Notes: generated from the letters alone by a model not told the origin. Positions 47,602 through 59,849 are shown, numbered from the stretch's first letter. The stretch: 64,000 nt of DNA from Stratiolaelaps scimitus (GCA_019614645.1 JABWDB010000002.1:25223501-25287500); one strand, 5' to 3'. A program made the numbers and translations.

Positions 47602-49622
47602 AAATTTCAGCTCGGAAACCTCTGTCAGGTTCTTTGGCCACCCTCCGAAGATGAGTACTCGAAGCGTGTAGTGAACTGAGTGAGGGAGGAATACCGTGGG
47701 AGCCAGTGAGCAGGGACAGACGTAGAGGGAACACGGGGCCAAATAAGACGGTGCTAGGCATGTTGGGCTCTGGAGGTAGCACGAGCCGAAGCTGGTGTAA
47801 GCATACGGATGCGCTGATCGTAAATGCGTGACGCGTTTCGTAGCAGAGGCGAGGGTAGAATACTTGCTGTAGATAACACCAGGAGATGATCAGAGCAGGA
47901 CACGATATGTATGTATGTATTTATGTATTGAGATGGATGCCCTACGGGGCATCTAACATGGCGAAACGAAATTGCGATCCGGGGTATGTCAGAAGAGAGA
48001 AACAGAGAGAAAGAGTCCGAGCGAATGTGAACGTGTGGTCGTGAGATTGCCACAACCAACGATGGCTGGGCCCTCGGGCGCCATCAGATATTATGAGGGC
48101 TGCGTGCGCCGAGTGAGCTGGACCGAGCTGTGAAATGTTTCGTTGATTGTTCGGAATCGCGGGAAAGGCGCCGGTCTGCATGTGCGTGTGTATGTTCGGA
48201 GCCCGACGACCCCCCGCGATTTGACCGCGGAACTCTTAGGCATCACGCTAGCTCATCACACCTAAACTCATCGCGACACGACATCGTTTACCAAGAGTCA
48301 CAGGAGAGCGTCTTTTGAAGAGGGCCCATCTTCGAGACTGACCGTTCTGAGTGAGCTCTGCGTATCCTTGTGTACGGACCGAATGAGACGTGCGAAGTGA
48401 GATGATCCGGCTTGAAGAGAATGATATGACGATCGTTAGCACCTGTTGGATGGACTAATTGGTAAATTCAGTTAACGTTTCCTAATTAAGAAGGGACGAG
48501 AAACATTTACAAATATCGTTTTGTTAAATGTTAAGATCTGTGTATACCATATTCCACACTGCTATATCTATGTGGTCGATTTTGATGAACTTAGTTATGC
48601 GAAAGTAGGCTACGGTATGTTATTGTTGTGCGCCATTTCAATCATACTTGGGGTCACATTATGTGTGAATTTATGCTATAGAAGACCAAATTAATTACAC
48701 GACTTTCGATTTAACAACTTGGTCTTTTTTAATCAGAAGGTAAGAAACGGGTTTGTCCTTCCTTGACCTTTACGTGTGCGATTCTGTATTCAATTGTTGC
48801 ATTCATTAATTATAATGTGTGTGGAGTAACATGCTTATTTGCTTAAAGGAAAAACAATATCACTTTCTAATCTAATCATCTCTTGTCATTCGTATTGTAC
48901 TATTCGCCATTCTCGCTAGCAGATTCTTGGCTTGCCCATAGCTTGCTTAGTATTGTGTTCAAAATAGCGACAGTAGTGCAAGCAGAACTCAGCGTGACCT
49001 GTTGACAACGTTCTCCGTTCACTTGACTCTTCTATCGCGTACTTTTTCAAAGGATCCCTCCACTAGCATCTACCGCCTAACTCGGCTGCACAAGCGATGC
49101 AATGATAGCCGCGCCGACTGAAGCTGTTCGCCATCCCCAACGTATTTTGTAATAGTTTCCTGGCTTCAGTAATGAGGGCAATCTACGAATATCAATGCAA
49201 ACAGCTCTCATTAGATGTGCACTGGGTGTAGATTCGTCTGTGAGCCTATGCTTACCTATGGGGACTGCCTAGTAATGGCTACAGCCGTGCGACTGGTAGC
49301 GAGTACGACGTCGCATGGAGGAATGAGGAATTGATACGATACATGGTAAGCAGACAGTTGGTGTCTGAGTCAAACAGGGAGCGATATAAAAGGACTCATC
49401 CTCAAATGGGTCTTCGAGTCAGAGGAAATCGTAGCTATGACTTAGTTAGATTTCGTTATATTTGTGAGAGGCAGGTGATACACCAGAATATCGTGTACCT
49501 CATACAGGTGGTCGTTATTGTCTCCTTTGTGTTTTAGCAGCTATACTAATCAGAGAGATCGGCAAATGTTAAGAAATGTCCCGCGAATTTCTATAATATG
49601 ACTCGACTTGTTGTGATCTCAG

Positions 49623-49686
49623 TTCAATCCATTGTTACTGGAAGGGTTCGACTCCATGGAGGATACAATAGTTCCTCTGAATAGTG
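49623..49686 (+). CDS. Candidate internal exon, 64 bases
   Basis: The acceptor gacttgttgtgatctcag ends at 49622 and the donor gtgagtgg starts at 49687. Only phase 0 is open, and it encodes FNPLLLEGFDSMEDTIVPLN followed by S, leaving in phase 1. The peptide is acidic and compositionally ordinary for a folded protein. No domain is recognisable at this length. Confidence 0.2.
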
Positions 49687-50007
49687 GTGAGTGGTTTACA
49701 CACCAGGGAAAGGGCCCTGTTGATGGAACGCGCGGAAATGCTCGTCGGCCAGTTGACGTCGCTTGGCTTGTTTGTCCTCTTCGCTTCTCTGGGAGGGAAT
49801 GCGAACAAGGGAACCATGGTGCTCATGTGTCTCCCACCCTATTCGAATAGAATGCCGGGACCGCACAGGGCCGTGGGGTTGTCCATAGAGGACCGGCCTC
49901 GGCAGCCATTTCGTTATCTCCCCCGCTTAGCGCCATCGTACCCCCAGGCGACGAGCAACTCACATATCCCAAAAGAGCACAACACGAGCAACCATGCTAC
50001 ACAGTGA
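49684..50007 (+). CDS. Short ORF with a signal-peptide-like start
   Basis: A 107-codon frame; from the ATG at 49717 it reads MERAEMLVGQLTSLGLFVLF, then ASLGGNANKG. That is a charged N-terminus, a hydrophobic core and a small-residue cleavage-like stretch. The remaining 70 or so residues are Pro- and Arg-rich with one Cys and end at a normal stop, with no splice donor needed. It could be a small secreted peptide or a chance ORF; length alone is not significant here. It overlaps the candidate exon ending at 49686 only at its edge. Confidence 0.15.
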   Translation: MVSGLHTRERALLMERAEMLVGQLTSLGLFVLFASLGGNANKGTMVLMCLPPYSNRMPGPHRAVGLSIEDRPRQPFRYLPRLAPSYPQATSNSHIPKEHNTSNHATQ

Positions 50008-51582
50008 ATTCTAGTGGACGAAGGGACCAAAAGCAAGCACGGGCGCTACTGTACTCAAATTTACCATTACGAGTTAGTGTCTATCCGATATGCGCCCTAT
50101 ATTTTGTTGGGCGTATCGTCACCCAAAGTTTCCAGCGATATGTACGCTAAGAGAGGCTAGGTCTGTAGCCTGCTAGTTGCTTGTGACGAGTAATAGGGTG
50201 GACAATTTGGGTTGGATTTCGTTTCACAACACACAAAATAGCAACACCTTACCCCAAAACGAGCACAGCAGAGACGGCTCCACTAGGGAAAGTTCCACCG
50301 AATGGAATGACAGTAAACACCCTCATGCTCGTTGGATTGTGGGTGCCTTCTGTTAAGCGATAACAACGGTCATTTGCGTGGTCTGCGGGCAAAGCCACTT
50401 TTCTCACATACGAGTGTGCTCTTCTACAGTAAACCGTGCGCACGTTTTCTGATGTCGGGATGGAAAACGCGGAGTGTATGTTTTATTCTGGCTTCGTTCA
50501 CCCTTATTGTTGTTCGTTTTTACTGCATTGCGCAGTGAAAATCGATGCTGTTCAGCTTAATTCCAGCATACAAATCGATCGCTTGAATGTCATAGAAAGC
50601 TTCATTCTCTGTTTAGAGTTGCACTAGTTGTAATATAATATTTAATCATACTGTATATACATTGTGTAAGGTATGACTTGTATGCATTTGAAGGCCGTAA
50701 ACAAGACAAATTCTCGTTTAGGCTTCTCTCAGTCGAGACTGTGTCTGCGTGTGCGTGCTATCGCGATAACTCCGAATAAGCGAATGAAAAGTTATTTAAT
50801 CACGGCTTTAAAAATGTCACTCTCCTGGGACTCTGGTTCATGCTTCTCGGCTTCCCGGATGGTAGACCCACTCGGAGGGCGGATTCGTTTGCGATGTCCT
50901 GGGTGTCGCCTAAGAGGTTGGGGGATGTCTGCGATGTCATATGTCTATCTCTGTCATGTGTCGCAGACGCGCTCTGCCTCGTAGTTTTGAGGGTACTGCT
51001 TGTTTCCCTTGAAAGATTCGAGATCGAGTCGTTTCGCTCCAGTGGAGATATGAATGCTACAGCGAATCTCTAGCTGGCCTCGTGTCTCGAATTGCAACAA
51101 TGAACGACTGCCGCCCTCGAAAGTAAGCGAAAGATTCAAACTCGACGGGGGTTACCTACTCAGCGACGTGAGATGCCTGGCGTTGGCCCACACGAACACA
51201 CGATGAAGAAAAGAAGGATGGCATTGCTTCGTCGGCTACCGTTGCCGCTGCGCTCTCCAGTCTCCAATACATTTCCTTGTTAAATCCATAGCCCCATAGC
51301 CCTTCAAGGCGCCTTAGTTCGAGCGCATTGGGTAGCCCACCGGCGTACTTGCCTACCTCGCGCGAAAGATGAGGACGAACGCGTCCCTGGCCGAGAGAGG
51401 TGTGCGTGGTGCACCTTCGCCATATTCAAACGTTTTCGTCATCGTTATCGACTGGGACACCTCAGCCAGTACCACTACAACCGGTACCACCACCTCAGCT
51501 ATCTTCTTCGGTACGCGACCCAACCCCTGGGGGTATCCTTCCTAAACCCACTCGCTTCATTGCCCGTAACCTCTCACCATAT

Positions 51583-51608
51583 ACACACACACACACGCGC
51601 GCGCGCGG
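51583..51608 (+). repeat. (CA)n followed by (CG)n
   Basis: A ca run passes directly into a cgcgcg run; alternating purine-pyrimidine for 26 bases, a classic Z-DNA-prone sequence. Confidence 0.85.
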
Positions 51609-52150
51609 CACACATCTTTATCCTCTATTCGCTATCCGGTACACTACCCTCTACTATCCATCCGACCATATCTCATGTTCTTCCTTGTCGTCATCTCTCA
51701 TTTAGGGTTCGTCATCATTGCTGCTTCTGCTGCTGTTGCCACCACCGTCTCTCGAAATCTCTCTCGAGAGGGTGGATGGATGAGCTCGATCTGAGTTGCG
51801 TTGAGAGTACGAGCAGTCTATAAGGTCCATAGGGTAGCATGGGGTAACACATAGAGAGGAGCTTACGGAGCACTCGTCATCACCACCATCGTCGTCATCG
51901 CCACCACCACCACGACCGTACAGCGCTCCCACCATGCCACGATTATGCTCACCAGCGTCGTGCGGCTGGCTAAGCGTGCTGTTCCTGCTGCTGCTGCTGC
52001 AACCGCCGCGGCCACAGATCCTCCTCTCATTCTTTGGGCCCAGCAGGGGAGATGTGTCGCGTGTGCACGGTTGTCTGTTACGAAAGAAAAAGTGACGCTG
52101 CCGACTCACCGGAGCGATCCCCCTTCCCTCGCCGCTAGGCCACGTTGGAT

Positions 52151-52168
52151 AGCAGCAGCAGCAGCAGC
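52151..52168 (+). repeat. (AGC)6 triplet repeat
   Basis: Six units in the GC-rich block; a GGC run follows at 52660-52677. Confidence 0.85.
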
Positions 52169-55100
52169 GTCTCACCACCAACTCTTCAGCCTGGGGTCGT
52201 CCTCGTCGTCGTTCTTGTCATCTTCATCTATAGCGTAAAGCTGAGCACTACGATTTCGTAGTCACCTTCCTGTACATAGCTATCTACCTACCTGTCTGAG
52301 GTGCAGGCTGTAGCAATTCCGGGGTGTAACGGCGAGCCAAGAGTGGCGTGCCAAACCCAAACCTGCCACTTCAACGGAGCCGCCGCCGCTGCTGCCAGTT
52401 AGCTCTCACTCTCCTTCCCTCTCACTCTCACTGTCTATCACAGCTCAACAGAGAGTCAGTGTAGAGGAATCGCAGTTGCGTACCATCTAACGTGAGCACG
52501 ACGATGTAGAACGGGGGTGAGGTGAGATGAGGGGCGTGTAACGCGGCGCTGATGACGATGATGCCGAGAGAGGGAAAAAGACACGACGGTGCCGACGTGT
52601 GTCGAACGGCGGAACAGCCGGCAACGAACAGCCTTAGCCCGAACTGATAGGAGAAAGAGGCGGCGGCGGCGGCGGCGTCGGCATCTCCATGACGGGGAAG
52701 GCCATACAACGATAACGCGTAATGGCCCTTCGCGCTGTCGACACCGTCGAGCAGCGCTCGCACCGCCGCTGTGACGGAGGCCACAGGGCGATCCGGATAG
52801 CAGAAACAGCGGCAGTGACGTTGATGACGTTGACGAGGACCGCAACGATGGCGCTATCACGTCACGTGTGTAGCTCGCGATGAGTTGGCGCAACGGGTTG
52901 CTGCACGCAACAGAACAACCGAGAGAAGTAGGAAATGACGGGATCGTAGAGCTGGTGTTGAGTGGACGAGGCACATGGAGTGGCAAAGTAGGGAAAAAAA
53001 AAGGTGATGCCTTCGAGTAAGAAGCCACGAATGTTGCCGCACGTACGAGCACGAAATTGCACGCATCACCCCGAAGTTACGCGACGAGCCATTGAAGGTG
53101 GCTAATATCCTTCGATCCATGGTGAAAGTGGTGTAGATCTACTGGGCTTTACACGGCCAGGATGGCAACGACCTCGCCATTCCTAACGGGCTTCTGTTTG
53201 AACTAGGACGAATGATACATGTATAGATCAAGCTAGCACGGAATTAGCGATACGACCATTCATATGGCAAGCCGCATATAGCATCGATGGTGGCCTCTGC
53301 GTATGGACGAAACTGATTTACTATTAACGTTCTTTATTAGATCGTCATATACACTTCGGGAATTCTATCGGTTCTGTTTGGGAAATGTGAGGAAACTCTC
53401 TCTGCCAGGGTATGTGCTACTGTGTATTGATCGTTCCTGAACTGCTAGGATGTCCCTTGTTTCGCCATACATTGGTTTTCAGTTTCTCCCAGGGCAGAAC
53501 CGAGCGATGTTGTATTATTGCCCGTTATTCTATGGCGTGAGTTGCTTAGTGGGCCTGGCGGAAGATCAGTGTAGCCAGACCGGATCGAAGTTATGTTTCC
53601 TCTTCAAAGGAGTCGTCCGGTGCATAGCCACACAAATGTATGCGTAGATACGTACATGCGTACACAACACATCGTACGAAGTAGCGTACATATGCTCTTG
53701 GTAGGGCGGTCTCGCAACAACCTGCCCACAATCTGCCCCTGAGTGCTTTGACTCAATGCGTATAGAACGTGAGACCTCCCTCAGACCGCTGAGCTATGGG
53801 CCTCAGCGATATGGTTCTCCGCAGCACCCCAGTACCAAGTTGGGGCATCCATATATTCCTCATCAAGGCTATTGTTGTTCTGCGAGCGAGAGCAGCAGGC
53901 GACAGCAGCAATAACAGCGACACCAATAAGGGACACCAACGTATCGTACATACATATATATATATATCGAATGCGATACGAATGAGAGGGGAGGTGGCCG
54001 TGTCTCGACTTAATATGGGATTGTAACATGGAGCTAGGATACATCCAGGACCCAGAATCGGATCGGGGCGATGGACGAAGCTAAGGCTTTTCCTATGATC
54101 AAAAGCCTCACGACACACGCATACAGATCCAAATAAACGTACATGTTACGTATACACACAAACGTACAACCAGGCAGTAATGCAGGCTACTATGAAACTC
54201 CGAATAAGTTTCGATTTCATGTAGTGCTCGCCGAGGTCTCCTATCAACGCCCCCGCTGACCGACGATGCTTTGCTGGCTTGACCAGCTCGAGCAGCCTTG
54301 CGCCAACCGAACGGATCACGAGCTAAGGCGTTTCGTATCCTTGCTGCAAATAACAGTGCACGAAACAAATGGAAAAATAGATCGCGGACCACCGATCCGA
54401 TCTCTTCATGAACGTTCGAATAACTTGAGCAGGCCATCTAGGAATGGCGGTAGCAGCAACAGCAGCCGGCATTTCCGTTGGCCACTATAATACTGTGCAC
54501 CGGGGGCTATACGCGCTTTATCGTTATTGTTGTTGGCGTTGTCGTTGTTGTTTTCCTCTTCCATCTCTTCGGCTTTCGATGCTGCCGGATCAAATCTCTG
54601 TGCTTTCCGTCATACTTGGCCACGTCGCCGAGCGAGAAGAAGGCCCGAAAGGAAACGGCAGAGGGACAACGTGCTGTTCGAAGTGACTGAGAGGACTCTG
54701 TGTGTGAGCCGAGATGTAAGCAGATAGGATAGCGGAATAGGAGATGGGGACGAAGAAGAAATTGGAGCCCCGTCGAGGATCCACGCCGGAACACTGAAGG
54801 AGAAAAAGAAGGACGATGACAACGTGAAGGTAGGTAGCGAAGTCTTGAGGAAGGGGCGGAAATAAGCCGGACAACACAGGAAAGGACGAAGACGCGAAGA
54901 TGGAGCAGAGATTCGCCAATGTTAGAAGGCGTACGAGGGCCGTAAAGGACGTTGTGTGGGGTTGTACGATGCAGGCCTGCTATGACAGGGGTGGTGGGGA
55001 GGTGAAAAATTAGCAGGGAATAGCAGGGCCGAAATAGGGGAGACTTAACGGAAGGAATTAGCAGAAACGGGATAGGCAGCCAGAGCAGACTTGGCGGAGG

Positions 55101-57494
55101 GGGCCGACAACCGAAAAAAGCAAATGATTGCGAAGGGTTAGCTCTGCCGAACAGGAACGTCGAGAAGGGAGAACGAGCCAAGTGAGGATGAAGAAGGACA
55201 GCCCCGGAAGAGAACGAAGAAACGAAGACTAGGAAGAACAACAAAGAAAACTAAGCGAATAGGCGCTGGAGGAGACAGCCACGGCACGGTCGTTACCACA
55301 GCGGCTTATCGTCGTCAGCCTTATTATTGTCCTCATTGTTGTTATTTTGTCAGGCATCGGCGAACAGGAGGACCCCAGGAGGAACAAGCGACGACAACGA
55401 CGGTATGAAAGTACGAGCATAAGTTCAGGGGAAAACACGAAAAGTGAAGATGGATCCACCTGACAAGGTGAAGTGTCGAAGGGAACCAAAGGAGAGAAAG
55501 CAGAGGGACTGCATCCAAGTAACGGAAGGATAAAATATGTCAGGGTAGCTCAAGGTGATTTCGCCATTGTCTCATTTCGACGAGCAACGCATGGTTGAGA
55601 ACTGCTCAATCTTCTCAATCTTCTCCAACTACATATGTCTGTAACGAAAAACTAATTCGAAGTAAAAGGGCCACGACGTTCAGACAACTCGAGTAGGAAG
55701 AAATATGGTATCGTCTTTAAGACAATTCGCTACCTTTTTCAAATTTGGTAGTAAATACCTGGGTCGAGGACAAAGGAAGAATACAAGTACAATGATAATC
55801 ATGCAATGATGGATAATAAGTACCTTTAGTAGACAGAATTATGTTAATCGAGATTTGTGCATTTGTGCAAATCATGATATAGTTATATGATCAGTACATA
55901 CAAATATACACAATGAGAAGAGGGACCCTATAAATAGTGTATGTAGAAAATCATTCTAATTACCACAGCTGATTTTTTTCGTGGAAATACTCTACTCTAA
56001 CCTCCTATAGTTCCAACCCTACGTCGGTAACCCATGAAGAAAGGCCTACATGAGGCGATCCGCTTGACTTCGAGTTGGATGGAAAGAGCAAAGCGAAATT
56101 TGGATGAAGTAACTCCGCTTTCGCTACGATAGACAACGACATACCGAGATTTCGTGGCCCACTCCTTCCCGTAGCCGCTAGGTTCACCTTCAGGAAGAAA
56201 CGAAGGCAAAAAAGTCTAACGGGAGCTATCGCGCTGAGGGGCAATCTTGGCGCGGGCCAAAGCAGTTATCGAAAAGCAGCGACACCGGAGTGCTCGATTC
56301 TTTCGTTGTTCTCCTGCCCCGAAGTGCTCTGACTTACTCCGCTTCTGTTGTGCACCAGCCACACTGCGTTCCCTAAAATTGCCAAGGGCACATCGCAGGG
56401 GGTGGCGTTCGTCGGTTCTCCTTTGTTGCCGATGGAATTTTCCCCTTACGGCAGCAACTACCGCCCTTGTTTCCCTGCATGGCGTTAGCGCCCAGCACAC
56501 TATCCCTCCCTGCACAATCTAGTGCAGCAGAATTATACCAGGCTAACACCCCTCCCATGGGCCCCCCCTGGTAACAGCAAGTCTTTGGCAAGCTGGAGGC
56601 GAAAGACGAGAGCAAGACCGAATTGTGAAGTTATACTATCACAAAAATCGGGATGGTACGCAGCTGTATATGGTGCAGGTGTCCTGATCATTCTGTCGTC
56701 GACACATGATCACAAAAGTGGTAGAGTCTGTATTCTTTGAGCAGATAGCCGGTGGGTGGCGACACGGGGCGTGTTCGTGTACAGATAGTTACACAGACAT
56801 ACAACCACACATGCGCACAAAGCAGCGCTTTCCCGGATCAATGCAGCATCTGAATCAACGTCGGGGGCAACAGCAGCAGATGTGCACACGATATGGCATG
56901 GCAAAGAAGCTAACCAGCGAGCCAGTCAGGAAGGCAAGCAGGCAGGGGAACTTGCAGTTCGAACTTTCACCAGCTGTACCGGGCTGTCGGCGTGGGTTGT
57001 CAGGGTGGGGTGGTCCGCGCGGGGTTCTTCTTGGCCAACGTGGTATCTGGGCAGTTCTACTAGACGGGTAGGCTGGGGGCACATGCCGAACACTTTCTAC
57101 ATTGAATGAAGCTGTGCGAAATCGTGCTTGTATTCATCCTTCAACGCAAAGTTGTATTTTGTAAGGTTATCACAGTAAGAGGGTTGTTGGCCTGTAGGCC
57201 AGTATTTGATTTTATAATTGACGAAAACATGTAGCACGAATGCTGCTTGTGCAGTGGTGGGGACCATTTTTCAGTACAGTCTCGCCGGTCGTACGAAACT
57301 AGCCGCAGTGAGTTACTATGAACTAGGACAATGTTCTGATGTCAGCTGAGGATCGAGCCTGAAATCAAGCCTGTTAGCTCTCATTATTATTGCTGCCAAT
57401 TTAAATCAATGAACAGAGTGTGAACTACACGCTTCGCCAGAGATAGAAAACTAATTTAATAATTGCTCGTACAGTGAAGGTCACTCACGTAACT

Positions 57495-57559
57495 GTTATT
57501 TACATCATTATTGTGCTATTATTAGGCGAGGCAATAGCATAATAATTAATGATAATAAC
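57495..57559 (+). ncRNA. Pre-miRNA-like hairpin candidate
   Basis: The 5' arm (57495-57520) and 3' arm (57533-57559) pair along about 26 positions with one G-T pair near the loop side, a couple of mismatches and a one-base bulge. The loop is 12 bases (57521-57532). The stem core is attattgtgctatt against aatagcataataat. Arm length, loop size and imperfect pairing all fit a Dicer substrate, and a few more bases can pair outside. I do not recognise a known mature miRNA in either arm. The arms are AT-rich, which raises the chance of accidental pairing. Confidence 0.35.
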
Positions 57560-57882
57560 TGCTTAAACGGCTCCATTGTTATTGCCCTGCCAGTGCCCTA
57601 TCAGCCTTTCTCTATCTGTTGCAATAAAGACAAGCCTTCCGGCAATTCACAAGTGTTCACTGTGTTAGTTACGTAAATGTTCACAAATTATTATATCCCT
57701 TTCCTCCCCAATGTAAATAATTCACACGAAAGTCTCAATAGTGGACGGGCCCTTTACAGCGCTCGTGGTTCAAGAAGAGAGGCTATGAGGAGACTATACG
57801 CTTGATGGGAGCACAGCGACTATATGGTGTAGGAGAGAGCAGTATGTGAGTTGGTTTAATTAACATTGGCTTTATATTATAG

Positions 57883-58016
57883 TTCAAAGGGACACAAAAT
57901 GGCCTCTGAAGCGTACTCTGCTGCTGGTGCTGCTGACGCCGGCTGTATTCATATCGGATCCACTACCGGTGCTCCTCTACCACAACTGCTCATCAAATGG
58001 CTATCTCTCGTTTTAA
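57883..58016 (+). CDS. Candidate terminal exon, phase-compatible with the signal-peptide exon
   Basis: ttaattaac (a branch-site-like word) and ttatattatag precede position 57883. Entered in phase 1, the only phase that fits the donor at 32073, the sequence is open for 43 codons to a stop at 58014-58016. It encodes QRDTKWPLKRTLLLVLLTPA, then VFISDPLPVLLYHNCSSNG. It has a hydrophobic run and an N-C-S glycosylation sequon. Joining it to the signal-peptide exon would need an intron of about 25.8 kb and would give a very short protein. A minus-strand candidate exon begins just downstream (58065-58307), and its open frame extends back to 57949, so at most one strand is likely real. Confidence 0.15.
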
Positions 58017-58064
58017 TATCAGCAAACGTGGGGTTCCAACGTTTGCCCTCCCAGGATTTCCTAC

Positions 58065-58307
58065 CTATGAGAGTAGTAGTCAGGCGCAATTGAGAATAGG
58101 TAACTTTTGACTGACTCCCTTCGGTTGGCTTTAACCCAAACGGATCCAGGCCCGCTAGAGATCCGGAGACGGAGCCCGTCCCCATATGCATTGATTTTAG
58201 TTCACGTGATGGTCTAAGCGGCAACGTCGGCTCCACATAGGGATAACTGTAATAGACCGGATATCGCAGGTCTGGGTGATAAGTGCCGAGTGAGAAGGAC
58301 TGGCTGC
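58065..58307 (-). CDS. Candidate symmetric (phase 1-1) exon, 81 codons, minus strand
   Basis: On the minus strand ttttttgctggctgcag is a good acceptor. The next 243 bases are open in one frame and end at CTCATAG with gtaggaa following as donor. Both ends are phase 1, the class typical of exons for extracellular modules. The product is compositionally protein-like and not repetitive: SFSLGTYHPDLRYPVYYSYP, then VEPTLPLRPSREL, LAGLDPFGLKPTEGSQ and KVTYSQLRLTTT. It is rich in Tyr, Pro and Ser and has no Cys, so it is not an Ig, EGF or FN3 fold that I can see. The open frame extends past the donor to 57949. No family is assigned. Confidence 0.3.
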
Positions 58308-59832
58308 CTGCAGCCAGCAAAAAACTATGTTCAATGGCTTAAGACGTATGCATGTTAGTTATTTCAATTGAAATTGAAGCTTACGAAGCGATCGAAGTAC
58401 GTTTCACTGTATCACTGCTTGGTAGCTGCCACATTCGCAGTGTGGAAAATGTACAAATTCATATTGGTTTCAATGAGTTTAAATTTCAACAGACAACATA
58501 TAAATCTGCCGCCCGTTTCCTTGCCAGGATCCGTATCGAATATAAGCAAGCGAGCGGAACTATGCGGGACTTTCAGATTTGGACAAACAGTTCGACTTCG
58601 TGCCGTCGGAGTTCATATAGTCAGGTAGATAGGTAGTTGGAAATATACGAGTATTGAAGGAAGGCTAGGGTGTCACCACAGTGAGGAGACATGGTATGGG
58701 CGTCTAGATGGCTGGATATCGCCGTCGAGCGTGTCGTCAAGCTCTCAAGTCAACGCACCCCTATCCGAACGAAGCGGATTCGACCCGCTCTTCAAACAGA
58801 CCTGCTGTTTCAACCTTCCTGCCTTCTTGCCCACACGAGCGAGTATCTCGGCCCTCCGGATCACTTTGATCACCTGTCTCGTTCTGGCGTTACCCATATG
58901 GGCTCGTCGCTGGCCCGCTGGCTGACCCTTCGCCATAAGCTTCTTCGACTAAGGGTAGAGTAGTATGTTCTTTGATAAGCTACACTCCTTTGGAAATCCG
59001 CTCCGATCTCTCCTCCCCATCTGTTGGGATCTCCCCGATGTGGGTCTCCTGTGGATAAGGAAACCAGATGAGCTCAAGCTAAGGGGAACAAAGTAGCGAT
59101 ATGGAGCAAGCGCCGATGTGATATGACGTACTGCGGCGCTCCTTCCCTGTCGCCCGTCATAGAGTCTACCCCAGCGGTATTCACCCGGCTGGCTACCTTG
59201 TCGACTACTATCAGAGATGAATTATGTCCTTCGACTGGCGGAGGCTGGCTAACCGTGAGTATCTATGCCCCCAACCTGTCTTTCTGTTCGTCTCATAATC
59301 CACGTAGCTTGATGCCTACTACGACTGCTTGAATACACGTATGGAGCTTACTCACACGTGGGGCATATTTGGGAATATTGAAGAAGTTCTAAGAGCTAAG
59401 ATCAGAACAAGTTCAAGAAGAGTGGTTGGAGACATTTTAGTAGAATTATAATCTACAATCAAAGATTGTCTCAATCAAAGATAAACCTTGGTGAGATTAG
59501 AAAATGAGCATAGTCGTACAATACGGAAATACGGCCTCTAAGCCCGGTTCATTGTTATTCATTCAAAGAGCTATGTCGTGGCACGCAAATACATCTGTAT
59601 GCATTAACGTTGCGCATGTATAGTTAATAGAACAGATATGTACATTCGAATTGCATGCGAGAAGGAACCATGATCAGGTCGGATCACGTTACTTACTATT
59701 CACACTTAATCCGCCTGTTCATGCTCTCGGAGTCGACGGCAACGCAGATGCAACTTCGGCGGTCAGGTTGAACCACCATTCCGCGTAGTGCAGATTATTC
59801 ATCGAGGCTGCGGAGGTGCTCTAGTTGTCCGT

Positions 59833-59849
59833 GGGGGGGGGGGGGGGGG
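59833..59849 (+). repeat. Run of 17 G
   Basis: Unbroken poly-G; length in the assembly is probably uncertain. Confidence 0.9.

Larger units (their letters stand above)
41901..49622. other. Non-coding, with a GC-rich low-complexity block
   Basis: 44.5-46.4 kb is GC-rich, CCA/GGT- and GAG-rich, and open in several frames on both strands, including a 137-codon + frame at 45200-45613 with no recognisable domain. The flanks are AT-rich. Possible regulatory or intronic DNA. Confidence 0.4.
50008..57494. other. Non-coding with the longest GC-rich block of the window
   Basis: 51.3-55.5 kb carries CAC/ACC, GGC, AGC and GAT triplet runs. From 54.6 to 55.5 kb the + strand is strikingly purine-rich, so the minus strand is open in all three frames over hundreds of bases; the 245-codon minus frame at 54507-55244 is a result of that bias. 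55.5-56.0 is AT-rich and 56.0-57.1 GC-rich again. No gene is recognised. Confidence 0.45.

Noticed and set aside
49640..49665. ggttcgactcc, a tRNA B-box match
   Set aside because: The flanking bases do not form a T stem and no A box lies upstream.
51702..52181. 159-codon minus-strand ORF with Asp, Gly and Cys runs
   Set aside because: Made of translated CTG, CAC and ATC triplet repeats.
52456..53052. 198-codon minus-strand ORF
   Set aside because: Arg/Ser-rich low complexity from triplet runs such as GGC; no recognisable domain and no good flanking splice sites.
54507..55244. 245-codon minus-strand ORF
   Set aside because: All three minus frames are open here because the + strand is purine-rich. 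The product is Pro/Ser/Arg/Leu/Phe-rich without any domain.
58770..58790. agcgg-attcgac-ccgct, resembling a tRNA T-arm
   Set aside because: The loop is one base out of register with TTCRA, and no A box, D arm, anticodon arm or acceptor stem can be built around it.
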